Part shown: in pieces, positions 55,586-63,512 of the stretch
Position numbering within the stretch: position 1 is the first letter of the stretch
How the letters are laid out: every line of letters starts with the position of its first letter
Source of the DNA: an uncultured Gammaproteobacteria bacterium
GTDB lineage: Bacteria > Pseudomonadota > Gammaproteobacteria > Arenicellales > Poriferihabitantaceae
Assembly (NCBI GenBank): GCA_947259885.1
Contig: CAMYNW010000020.1
Span: 1-64,000, forward strand
Length of the DNA stretch: 64,000 nucleotides
Direction: 5' to 3'
Made by a program: the position numbers and the translations under genes
The notes under the pieces: model-generated
Seen by the model: the letters and a program-made list of their open reading frames with translations, nothing else
The model's database searches: none
What the model was told of the DNA's origin: nothing

Positions 55586-55849
55586 TTAAACGATGAGTGA
55601 CAGTATAAATGCAGTCACCATAAAGGCCAGGAACGCGCCGTAGAACCATCCGGCATATGTCATCACAGCAGCAAAGGTGCCGCTGTGGCCCTCATTTATT
55701 CCAATTCCGAGCGCGGCAATAATTGGAAAACACGACAGCAGAAGCGCAACATCGGAGGGCGCACCGATCAATTTCGCAATATAATTGATCAGGACCACGG
55801 ATACGATCAACAAAACAAGCCACATTAAAAAGCTGGCAATTTCCCTCAT
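55586..55849 (-). CDS. Small membrane protein next to DUF1028
   Basis: The 87-residue protein has about three hydrophobic segments (residues 5-25, 33-50 and 62-86) with few charges. I do not recognise a family. It starts 18 bases after the DUF1028 stop, so it is probably the third gene of a RidA-DUF1028 operon. It could help import the substrate, but this is a guess. Confidence 0.7.
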   Translation of the reverse strand: MREIASFLMWLVLLIVSVVLINYIAKLIGAPSDVALLLSCFPIIAALGIGINEGHSGTFAAVMTYAGWFYGAFLAFMVTAFILSLIV

Positions 55850-55867
55850 ACGAGACGCACGGAATTT

Positions 55868-56545
55868 TTATTCGTCTCCAGGCACACCGTAAGACGGCGC
55901 GTCAGCCGGATTGATTGCACGGGTTAAGTAGTCAAGCATTTGCGGTTCATAATCACGCCACAATGCACGGAGCTTGACCGCCGGATTGGCATCATCCCAG
56001 TCCACACGCAGATCAACAAGTGGAAACGATTGCTTATCCACGACCAGCAACGCCGCGGAATGCACATCTCCTTCCTCACCACCCGCATCCAGTCCAGCTT
56101 CAAGGGATAGCAGAAGCCGTTCGGCAAGATGTTCAGAGGCATGGGTGCTAAACGCTGTGGTCATCGCTTTGGGCACAGCAATCGAGGACAGCAGATTCCC
56201 CGCGGCATAACACGCATCGCCGGCAGATTCAGCGTTAGTGCCTAGTATATTGCCACCGGTGAAACTCGCGGTGTTACCTTGATTGTCCACCACGGTGAGT
56301 TGTCGGTAATCAAGATAATCTCGTCCGGCGATCACCTGATCCAGCGCTTCCTGAGCATTTCGGCCAGCTGTCATCGCATCCAGAATCGACGGGCCAAGGG
56401 AAGGATCGGTTACATTTTGAGTAGCTACCGCGCCGACACCGGCACGGGCATGGGGACATCTAGCCCCCACACAAATGCTTGAGGTAGTAATCGCCACACC
56501 AAACATACCCGTGCGGCGACAGTGGCCGACTATGGAAAAAGTCAT
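55868..56545 (-). CDS. DUF1028 family protein
   Basis: The 225-residue protein begins MTFSIVGHCRRTGMFGVAITTSS, with GARCPHARAGVGAVATQNVTDPSLG and the tail GDVHSAALLVVD. This is the DUF1028 pattern, an Ntn-hydrolase-like fold of unknown activity that often sits in amide or hydantoin catabolic clusters. The RidA gene lies 18 bases upstream on the same strand. Confidence 0.9.
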   Translation of the reverse strand: MTFSIVGHCRRTGMFGVAITTSSICVGARCPHARAGVGAVATQNVTDPSLGPSILDAMTAGRNAQEALDQVIAGRDYLDYRQLTVVDNQGNTASFTGGNILGTNAESAGDACYAAGNLLSSIAVPKAMTTAFSTHASEHLAERLLLSLEAGLDAGGEEGDVHSAALLVVDKQSFPLVDLRVDWDDANPAVKLRALWRDYEPQMLDYLTRAINPADAPSYGVPGDE

Positions 56546-56563
56546 AATGAATTCACTTGAGGT

Positions 56564-56983
56564 TTAATCCGGAATCACTGCCGTCGCTTCAATTTCCATG
56601 ACCCATTCAGGTCGCGCGAGACCATTCACAATAAGACCGGTGGACACCGGGTATACGCCTTTAAGCCATTCACCAATTGCCTGATAGACGTCGTCACGAT
56701 AGGCCCGATCAGTGATATAGACCTGAATTCTGCAAATATGCGCGAGCTCCGAACCTGCTTCTTCAAGCAGTTGCTTGACGTTCTGCATCGCTTTGTCCGC
56801 CTGATCATAGGCATTCAAGCTTTCAATACTTTCGAAGTTATCAACGTCCTGCCCGACCTGGCCGCGCACAAACACGGTGGTTCCCCGTGCCTTGACCACC
56901 TGACACAGGTCATTATTTAGTTTCTGATTAGGGTAGGTGTCTGCTGTATTAAACTTGCGGTAGCGTTGATGCGGGTCTGCCAT
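56564..56983 (-). CDS. RidA family imine/enamine deaminase
   Basis: The 139-residue protein has the RidA/YjgF pattern: a QVGQDVDNFESI segment, KNVKQLLEEAGSELAHICRI-like helix (in frame QNVKQLLEEAG), and the end GLARPEWVMEIEATAVI with the conserved Glu. The Arg that polarises the substrate in deaminating RidA members is probably ICRIQVYI. It is the first gene of the RidA-DUF1028-membrane protein operon. RidA members remove reactive enamines or hydrolyse aminoacrylates in catabolic pathways. Confidence 0.9.
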   Translation of the reverse strand: MADPHQRYRKFNTADTYPNQKLNNDLCQVVKARGTTVFVRGQVGQDVDNFESIESLNAYDQADKAMQNVKQLLEEAGSELAHICRIQVYITDRAYRDDVYQAIGEWLKGVYPVSTGLIVNGLARPEWVMEIEATAVIPD

Positions 56984-57068
56984 AGGAATAATTTCGGATG
57001 CATGGTGTTGAGTGGAGTCCTCGAGATTATCTTTTATTGGGGCGTTGTCAAGCGCAGCTGCGGGTTAA

Positions 57069-57091
57069 AATCTGCGAGTAACTAGCAGATT
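57069..57091. promoter_or_regulatory. Inverted repeat upstream of the cupin gene
   Basis: AATCTGC and GCAGATT form arms separated by nine bases, centred about 45 bases before the cupin start. It is in the gap between the divergent RidA operon and the cupin gene, so it could be an operator for either. No hairpin with a T run is seen. Confidence 0.4.
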
Positions 57092-57124
57092 AACTACAGA
57101 CATCGACTAACTAGGACCGCAATC

Positions 57125-57412
57125 ATGTCTACACGCACAAAAGCAATACCGACAATATTGATAGACAATGAAAAAACAATTGTCACCGAGTGGAGGTTTC
57201 CCGTGGGCGCGGAGACAGGATGGCATCGCCATGCACTTGACTACGTAGTCGTACCGTTGACAAGTGGCACACTCCTTTTAGAAACCAGAACAGAGGTCAA
57301 CAAGGCTGAATTAACTGTTGGAAAACCTTACTTCCGAGAGCTGGGAGTCGAGCACAATGTCGTTAACGACAATGAGCATGAGTTTGTTTTTGTCGAAACC
57401 GAATTTAAATAG
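57125..57412 (+). CDS. Small cupin-domain protein
   Basis: The 95-residue protein has the two cupin motifs in short form: GAETGWHRHALDYVVVPLTSG (with His-x-His) and a late ELGVEHNVVNDNEHEFVFVE. A metal site is plausible from WHRH and GVEHN. Such proteins are sensor or isomerase-like and small. It is divergent from the RidA operon. The function is unknown. Confidence 0.85.
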   Translation: MSTRTKAIPTILIDNEKTIVTEWRFPVGAETGWHRHALDYVVVPLTSGTLLLETRTEVNKAELTVGKPYFRELGVEHNVVNDNEHEFVFVETEFK

Positions 57413-57706
57413 ACAGGCATCTACTACGTGAAATCAAAGCTAGCTGCCCGTTCCAAAAACTCATACGCTTTTTCATGCTACAATTTTAAAAATATATAGT
57501 TAAATCAAACAGCTAAGTAAAAAACTATGTTGCAAAGCGAGGCCACGGGTTTTATATATCGAGCGCGCTTGCTATCTGCCACTGAAATCATTTACTAAAA
57601 ATTTAATTATGGATTGTCAGACACATACAGTTGAACCAATATTGCGCCGAAAACCGGAGCAGGTGCGCTTCATATACGGCTGTTATGTGAACAGCTGGAG
57701 CTACGC
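57413..57706. other. Gene-free stretch before the small membrane proteins
   Basis: No supported gene. The AT-rich part holds TCATGCTACAATTTTA (57472-57487), identical to 16 bases at 46122-46137 in front of phosphoribosyltransferase copy 2. It contains a -10-like TGCTACAAT, but the nearest start codon is over 200 bases away. Confidence 0.4.
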
Positions 57707-57976
57707 ATGGACAGTGCATTAATAGGATTTTTAGTCGTATTCGGTGCTATCCACGTATTGCTGATTATCGTTCCAATCAGGACTACTCTGCGAGCACCTA
57801 TCTCCGGTATAAGTAAAATATTATGGTGTGCATTTCTCGTGATCCTTCCATTCGTCGGAGTAGCATTTTTTCATTTTCGATTCAGGTCAAGTTTGTTCCT
57901 CGGAAAATCTTATGAACCGAGTCCACATGATTTAGGGGTAAGGTCAGATAACTATTCACAAAACGATCGAAATTGA
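57707..57976 (+). CDS. Small PLDc_N-like membrane protein
   Basis: The 89-residue protein has two membrane helices (about residues 4-24 and 38-57) with a short loop containing SKILWCAFLVILPFVGVAFF. This is the PLDc_N (phospholipase D/nuclease N-terminal) pattern seen as stand-alone small proteins. The tail is polar. The role is unknown. Confidence 0.7.
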   Translation: MDSALIGFLVVFGAIHVLLIIVPIRTTLRAPISGISKILWCAFLVILPFVGVAFFHFRFRSSLFLGKSYEPSPHDLGVRSDNYSQNDRN

Positions 57977-58086
57977 CTCGGGATTTACATGGCTTGAGTT
58001 TCGGATAATCTAGAATTATCTATGGAAAATATAGCGACAAAAACAAGCGAATCGCGCAATACTAACCATTCGGAAGTATTTTATAT

Positions 58087-58404
58087 ATGAGCGGTAATGC
58101 AGAAGAAGGCATCGCACGTGTACAAGCAGCCGCAGCAAAATCTCAGGGTGCCCAAGGAGATGGGCTTCGAAAAAATCAAGATAAGGGGATCGCTTATCTG
58201 AATGAGCGTATTCTCATATTCGTATTTTCCATTGCATTTATTGGATTGATCATTGTTTGGGCTACGGCAACTTCTCCGTTTGTCCTCTATGGATCATTTG
58301 CGAGTGTAGTTCTCTTAATCATTCTGTGGGGCGTGGCACGTATAAAACGAATAAAGAGGATCGAGCAAGTACGGCAACGCCAGGCTGAGGACTGGATATC
58401 CTAG
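58087..58404 (+). CDS. Small hypothetical membrane protein
   Basis: The 105-residue protein has a soluble charged N-terminus (1-38), two membrane helices (about 42-60 and 66-83) and a basic tail (RIKRIKRIEQVRQRQ). I do not recognise it. The coding call rests on its composition and the ordered helix pattern. It begins 110 bases after the PLDc_N-like gene and may share its transcript. Confidence 0.6.
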   Translation: MSGNAEEGIARVQAAAAKSQGAQGDGLRKNQDKGIAYLNERILIFVFSIAFIGLIIVWATATSPFVLYGSFASVVLLIILWGVARIKRIKRIEQVRQRQAEDWIS

Positions 58405-58528
58405 CCTTTAGGTAAACATAGAATAGTACACGTGCAGATAACAATCGCAATCTGTCGACCTGTGTGCAAGCTGCGAGCGCACTTTTTCAGCATATAGTCG
58501 CTTCAGGAGCTACCTGTAGCCATCAACT

Positions 58529-58834
58529 ATGAATGCTACGGAAATAAAAAATTTCTTAAGAAGCCTTGGTGATCCTGCAATTGCGGCGCATTCTCAAAGA
58601 TTTTTTAAAACCGGTAAGGGTGAATATGGCGAAGGTGATCGATTTTTAGGCATCCGTGTACCACCGCTCAGAAAGGTCGCCAAACAGTATATAGATACCA
58701 CTGTAAGGGAAATCACTCGCCTGCTTAAATCTCCGTATCATGAAGAGCGTTTGACTGCGTTATTCATGTTAGTCCAGAGGTTTGTTAAAAATTCCCCTTA
58801 TCACCCGGCTAATTGCAGAGGGGAAAATTGTTAA
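58529..58834 (+). pseudogene. AlkD-like DNA glycosylase, N-terminal fragment
   Basis: The first about 88 residues (FFKTGKGEYGEGDRFLGI followed by RVPPLRKVAKQYID, and then LTALFMLVQRFVK) match the start of the AlkD/DNA alkylation repair family. The normal protein is about 230 residues. The frame then leaves the family and stops. In another frame the following bases read RLIAEGKIVNVSRSLGVSEGTL, which looks like a helix-turn-helix tail of a recombinase or transposase. This suggests the gene was cut by an insertion or rearrangement near 58800. Confidence 0.75.
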
Positions 58835-58933
58835 TGTATCGCGATCTCTTGGGGTGTCAGAAGGAACGCTAAACCATGAATCAGGCAAACTTTATGCGCA
58901 TGCGACGTCTTCCTGCATGATTAAGGGCAACGA

Positions 58934-59653
58934 TTAGCTAATAGTGTTGTAACGAATTAAAACGTTCTTCTGATCCTTCATTGCCGGCAGGTTGGATGGT
59001 CCGAAATAGTATTTCAGATCTTGCGTATTTCGATCATAGCCGACGTAAATAGGCGATGAAAGCATTCGAAATATAAGGTTGTTAGCCGCTATTCGAAAAA
59101 ACACCACGTCACTGGAAATCTCATTTTCCAACGTTTCCGGTGGGTCTGACTTAAGAAACCTGAGCTTAAGAAACTTGTTATCTCTGGCGAACAGATAGTG
59201 ATAGGCTACTTTATCTCCCTTCATCAGCGTGTCCCAGCTCGACTTGATCGCATTGTCAAATCCAGCGTCGATAATTGTCGGTCCATTAGGTACTTCAAGC
59301 TTAGTGACTTCATCATCCTGATAACTCTCTAGCAGATCCTGAGTCCAGTTTACCCCTTCTTTAACCCCGCTTACTTGATCAATCAAAGTGAACGAGGGCG
59401 CGGTAGTTCTGCAATTGTAATCCACCTGTTTATTCGCTAACGGGGCACCTCCTGGATCGGTATATGCCACTGTCAACATGCCCCCTGTGCTGTTGGGAAC
59501 GTGCTTTAATCTTTCCACATAGAGAGTGTTTCCCTCGGGATCAGAAGCTACACCTTCAACAAAAAACTGCTGTTGTTGCAGCCAATCTTCTACACATGCA
59601 TGGGAAGATGCTGTCATGAGCAACAACAGCAGACTGATGATTATCTTATTCAT
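58934..59653 (-). CDS. Conserved periplasmic protein of the Cfa cluster
   Basis: The 239-residue protein from ATG 59653 has a signal peptide (residues 1-19, ending SSHAC). It lacks a membrane anchor otherwise. The segments NKQVDYNCRTTAPSFTL and GFDNAIKSSWDTLMKGDKV recall a family of unknown role found after cfa-type genes in other gammaproteobacteria. It overlaps the end of the DUF2878 gene (ATGA). A link to the modified lipid made by the cluster is inferred from position. Confidence 0.75.
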   Translation of the reverse strand: MNKIIISLLLLLMTASSHACVEDWLQQQQFFVEGVASDPEGNTLYVERLKHVPNSTGGMLTVAYTDPGGAPLANKQVDYNCRTTAPSFTLIDQVSGVKEGVNWTQDLLESYQDDEVTKLEVPNGPTIIDAGFDNAIKSSWDTLMKGDKVAYHYLFARDNKFLKLRFLKSDPPETLENEISSDVVFFRIAANNLIFRMLSSPIYVGYDRNTQDLKYYFGPSNLPAMKDQKNVLIRYNTIS

Positions 59654-60165
59654 AGTGTTTGAGATTGACCTTGCCAAAGAGTAAAAAAATACTGGATAAC
59701 CAGTCCGTGTATTGCCCATAGGAATCCTAGAATGAGCATGGATAGAAGTAATTCCGTTCCTAAAGTGACGCCGCTAAGGTTGACGCCAATGAGGTAACTA
59801 AGAGGGCCACCCACTGCCGAGAACAGCACGAACCAAGTGCGTTTAGCAGCGATCCATCGCAGCGACCAGGGAATTGTCGTAGCGAACAATAACCATAGCG
59901 TCACCATCCAGAATGGAGGATAAGGCGCACCCGATGGATACACAAGAATTCCCGTTACTCCAAGAAGGGTATCGCCAGCAAATCCAAGCAGTATCACTGC
60001 TACAATCAGAGCAAACTCAGCGCGGCTGCGAAGATAAAAGGCTCCATAAATTGAAATTGCAGCTAGAGCGATGACCAGTGCAATGCTGTTGCCATACAGC
60101 ACGCTCAGAATCCATCCGACCTGAAACATCGCAGCGTTAAACAAAACTTTCAACAGTAACCCCAT
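59650..60165 (-). CDS. DUF2878 family membrane protein
   Basis: I place the start at ATG 60165 (171 residues, MGLLLKVLFNAAMFQVGW); a longer frame to 60294 overlaps cfa and is not family-like. About five membrane helices are expected, with AGDTLLG and YPSGAPYPPFWMVTLW as family segments. DUF2878 genes regularly follow Cfa-like genes in this type of operon. The function is unknown; a role in lipid modification is likely. Confidence 0.88.
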   Translation of the reverse strand: MGLLLKVLFNAAMFQVGWILSVLYGNSIALVIALAAISIYGAFYLRSRAEFALIVAVILLGFAGDTLLGVTGILVYPSGAPYPPFWMVTLWLLFATTIPWSLRWIAAKRTWFVLFSAVGGPLSYLIGVNLSGVTLGTELLLSMLILGFLWAIHGLVIQYFFTLWQGQSQTL

Positions 60166-60187
60166 TTTCCTATCGAAACTATTTGGT

Positions 60188-61441
60188 CTACACTTTACGG
60201 AATACAATCTGGTTGGTGCTGATCGCCCGTTCCAGAAATCCGCCCTCGCAATAAGACAGATAGAACTGCCACAAGCGAATGAAATACTCATCAAATCCCA
60301 TACGCAGGATATCGGCGGGATTGCGCATAAAGCGCTGGCCCCAATGGTTCAGCGTGCGGGCGTAATCGAGACCCATGTCGTCAAGGTGCTCTATATGAAG
60401 GTTGGTGTGGCGGCCGGTATTTTGCATTATGACTTCTATAGAAGGCAGGCTCCCACCCGGAAAAATATAACGTTGGATGAAATCTATATTGCGCTTTGCA
60501 TATTCATAGCGCTGCTCCGGAATAGTAATCGCCTGAATCAACATTCTGCCCCCAGGTTTCAAAAGCGAACTACATTTTTCAAAATATACAGGTAGGAAAC
60601 GATGCCCAACGGCTTCGATCATCTCTATTGATACAAGTTTATCATAACTGCCTTCGAGCAATCGATAGTCTTTCTGTAGCAAGGTTATTTGCTTGTGCAG
60701 GCCCTTCTCCTGTATTCGAGCCTTGGCGTAGTCGTGCTGCTCTTTTGAAATGGTCGTGGTGGTTACCCGGCACCCGAAGTTTTCCGCGAGATAGATTGCG
60801 AGCCCACCCCAGCCGGTGCCTATTTCGAGCACATGATCAAGCGAGGAGAGTTCGAGCTTTTCTCCAACTCTCTGAAGTTTGTGGGTGGCAGCGGTTTCAA
60901 GATCACTGTTTTGTTCCGGGTATACCGCTGCTGAATACATCATTCGGCTATCGAGAAAGTACTCGAACAGATCGTTACTTAAATCATAGTGAGCGTGTAT
61001 ATTTTTCTTTGATCCATTAAGAGTGTTTGGAGATAACCAATGTTTTAGTTTCTGGTATCCTAAACCGATACCGGTCAACCCTGCGTCCATCTTCTCAAGC
61101 TGTTTCAGATTACGACAAATGAGCCGGATCGCTAATGTCAGATCCGAGGTCTGCCAAAAACCCATCATGTACGCTTCGCCAGCACCAATAGATCCACGCA
61201 TCAAGATCATCCGGTAAAAAGCAGGATTTGATACCTTGATATTGACTTGAATTGGATCTTGGCCAATATAATCATCATTGCATTCGCCAAAACGGTAGGT
61301 CTGATCGCCTTCCGTCAACGTTAGCGTACCTCCCTGTAAGTCTTTAAGCAGACGGAACAAACTCTTTCTGGCCAATCCATCTAGTGGTTTAGATCTCGTA
61401 CTTTTGTGTATGATATTTGAAGAAATCGCAGAGATTTTCAT
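60188..61441 (-). CDS. cfa: Cyclopropane-fatty-acyl-phospholipid synthase-like methyltransferase
   Basis: The 417-residue protein has the SAM-binding segment LDHVLEIGTGWGGLAIYLAE, then TTTISKEQHDYAKARIQEKGL and the catalytic area with MIEAVGHRFLPVYFEKC. An N-terminal domain of about 100 residues precedes the methyltransferase fold. It would methylate unsaturated acyl chains in membrane phospholipids with S-adenosylmethionine. In clusters with DUF1365 and an FAD oxidoreductase such enzymes can act in furan or other modified fatty acid synthesis rather than simple cyclopropanation. Confidence 0.94.
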   Translation of the reverse strand: MKISAISSNIIHKSTRSKPLDGLARKSLFRLLKDLQGGTLTLTEGDQTYRFGECNDDYIGQDPIQVNIKVSNPAFYRMILMRGSIGAGEAYMMGFWQTSDLTLAIRLICRNLKQLEKMDAGLTGIGLGYQKLKHWLSPNTLNGSKKNIHAHYDLSNDLFEYFLDSRMMYSAAVYPEQNSDLETAATHKLQRVGEKLELSSLDHVLEIGTGWGGLAIYLAENFGCRVTTTTISKEQHDYAKARIQEKGLHKQITLLQKDYRLLEGSYDKLVSIEMIEAVGHRFLPVYFEKCSSLLKPGGRMLIQAITIPEQRYEYAKRNIDFIQRYIFPGGSLPSIEVIMQNTGRHTNLHIEHLDDMGLDYARTLNHWGQRFMRNPADILRMGFDEYFIRLWQFYLSYCEGGFLERAISTNQIVFRKV

Positions 61442-61442
61442 T

Positions 61443-62255
61443 TTAATCTGTAGTGTTACTTAAACTCTGATTTGAAATTGGATCTGTTTCCAGATGTTTC
61501 GGATGATCATGAACCGGTGACTTTTTCAACCACAAGCGAAGTGCCTGCCAGTAGATTCCAAAGCCCACTTTAATTGTCATCACAGGTTGACGCAGAGTTA
61601 GTCCGATCAATTTCCATCTGGTCAAGGGATACCGTTTGAAAAGCATGGTGGCATCAGTATGCTTTTCAGATTCAAAATGGTTCTCCAGATGAAAGAACAA
61701 TGTGTCCTCCGCATCCCTAAATCGACACTGATAGCGCATATTCATCGGATTAAACGGTGATACGTGCATTGCTTTGGGGAATTGAGAGAGTTGGTTTCGT
61801 TGATCATTGTCTGCATTGATCACATAGAGTATCTTTTCCCGCCACGGCGTATTAGTGACCTGTAGCGCAAGCGCCTGCAGTTGTTCCTCTTTGTCGTAAC
61901 AATAAAAAACAGAAATCGGGTTCATGATGAAACCCCAGTATCTCAAGTGCGTCAGCACTAGAACTTTGCCGTTTAAGTTCTGACCGGTTTTCTGCTTCAC
62001 CTGCTTCAGTATTTCCTGCTTCAACGGCAAAGTCTGGTCACCAACATAGTCCTTTCGCCTGAACCATCCGAGAGCCGCGTGTCGACATCCTAGCACCGGG
62101 CCAAAGTTAAGCTCACGCTCGACATGATCAAGGTCCAGCATCAGCATCGCAATTCGATAGCTGAACTCGTGTTTCACCGGAGTAAATCTCCGATGACGAA
62201 CGTTTCCCCAATATATCGATGAGCGACTTTGCTCAATTTTTGGATTATATTTCAC
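61443..62255 (-). CDS. DUF1365 family protein
   Basis: The 270-residue protein has the family landmarks IYWGNVRHRRFTPVKHEFSYR, MLMLDLDHVE, RYWGFIMNPISVFYCYD and MHVSPFNPMNMRYQCRF. DUF1365 proteins are always near Cfa-like and FAD oxidoreductase genes, but their activity is unknown. The start overlaps the FAD gene stop by four bases (ATGA), and its stop lies one base from the cfa start. The set is translated as one unit. Confidence 0.93.
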   Translation of the reverse strand: MKYNPKIEQSRSSIYWGNVRHRRFTPVKHEFSYRIAMLMLDLDHVERELNFGPVLGCRHAALGWFRRKDYVGDQTLPLKQEILKQVKQKTGQNLNGKVLVLTHLRYWGFIMNPISVFYCYDKEEQLQALALQVTNTPWREKILYVINADNDQRNQLSQFPKAMHVSPFNPMNMRYQCRFRDAEDTLFFHLENHFESEKHTDATMLFKRYPLTRWKLIGLTLRQPVMTIKVGFGIYWQALRLWLKKSPVHDHPKHLETDPISNQSLSNTTD

Positions 62256-63508
62256 AAGCGATCCCCGCCCAGGGCATCCACCACAGGTAGTGCACTGACC
62301 ACGCCATCTTCATGAAATCCATTACCCCAGTATGCGCCGCAGAACCAGGTACGCTTGTGTCCATTGATGCGCGACCAGCTTTTCTGCGCTGCGACGCTAT
62401 CCCGACCGAATTGCGGGTGCGAGTAACTGAAACGCCTGATTACTCTAGTCTGATCGATATGCCGATCACCATTCACCGTTACACAAATGGGCTGGCTTGA
62501 CTGAATACCCTGAAGAATATTCATGTTGTAGGTCAGCACCGGTTGCTCTGATTCTGTGCCATCGAGAAGGTAGTTCCAGCTTGCCCAGGCGTTCTTGCGC
62601 TTTGGAAGCAGGTTCTCGTCGCTATGCAGTATGACGCTGTTTTTCCGGTAGGGAATTGCCTCGAGAATCTCTTTCTCCTCTGGATCTGGATTTGGCAAAA
62701 GATCCAATGCCTGATTACTGTGACAGGCAAAAACGACGTGGTCGTAAGTTTCGTCACCAAGGGTGCAGGAGACCGTTACATTTTTCGGCGTGCGTCTCAC
62801 CGCGTGCACCGGATTGCCGAGCTGGATCCGCTCGCGAAAGCCTTTTGTCATCGGTTCAAGGTAACTTCTCGAGCCTCCCTTCAACACCCGCCATTGAGGG
62901 CGGTCAGATATGTTGAGTAGACCGTGATTGGCGAAGAAACGGACAAAAAACAAGGTGTTGAAATCAGCCACCTGCGCAGTGGACGCTGACCAGATCGCTG
63001 ACACCATAGGAATAATATAATATTCCAGAAAGTAGCTGCCGTAACCGCCTTGCTCAAGGTAGCGATGAAGGGGCAGGTCAGCTGGGATTGTGTTTCCCGC
63101 CAGGTCTCTCTTCGCACGTTTGTTAAAACGCATGATGTCTCTGACCATTCCAAGGAATGCTGGATTGAGCATCTGGCGGCGATCAGCAAACAAACTGCCT
63201 ACCGTGGAGCCGCAGTATTCGAAATCATGTCCCTGATGACGCGTGGTCACACTAAAACCCATATCGGTGGGCTGACTTTGCACGCTCAACCGATCCATCA
63301 ATTTGATGAAGTTTGGATAGGTCCAGTCGTTATAGACAATAAACCCTGTATCGACAGCGTGAGATTGACCGTCCAATTCAATGTCTATTGTTGCCGTATG
63401 GCCACCAATGTAGTGATTGGCTTCGTATACAGTAACATCATGGTGTCGGTGCAAAAAGTTTGCAGCAGTGAGCCCGGAAATACCCGTACCAATAATTGCA
63501 ATTCTCAT
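62252..63508 (-). CDS. FAD-dependent amine-oxidase-fold oxidoreductase
   Basis: The 418-residue protein begins with the dinucleotide motif IAIIGTGISGLTAANFLHR and VYEANHYIGGHTAT, then DTGFIVYNDWTYPNF. It ends with WFCGAYWGNGFHEDGVVSA, the second FAD contact. It belongs to the FAD/NAD(P) oxidoreductase group that accompanies DUF1365 and Cfa. A desaturation or oxidation of a methylated fatty acid is likely. The SDR gene lies four bases upstream. Confidence 0.93.
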   Translation of the reverse strand: MRIAIIGTGISGLTAANFLHRHHDVTVYEANHYIGGHTATIDIELDGQSHAVDTGFIVYNDWTYPNFIKLMDRLSVQSQPTDMGFSVTTRHQGHDFEYCGSTVGSLFADRRQMLNPAFLGMVRDIMRFNKRAKRDLAGNTIPADLPLHRYLEQGGYGSYFLEYYIIPMVSAIWSASTAQVADFNTLFFVRFFANHGLLNISDRPQWRVLKGGSRSYLEPMTKGFRERIQLGNPVHAVRRTPKNVTVSCTLGDETYDHVVFACHSNQALDLLPNPDPEEKEILEAIPYRKNSVILHSDENLLPKRKNAWASWNYLLDGTESEQPVLTYNMNILQGIQSSQPICVTVNGDRHIDQTRVIRRFSYSHPQFGRDSVAAQKSWSRINGHKRTWFCGAYWGNGFHEDGVVSALPVVDALGGDRL

Positions 63509-63512
63509 GGGG

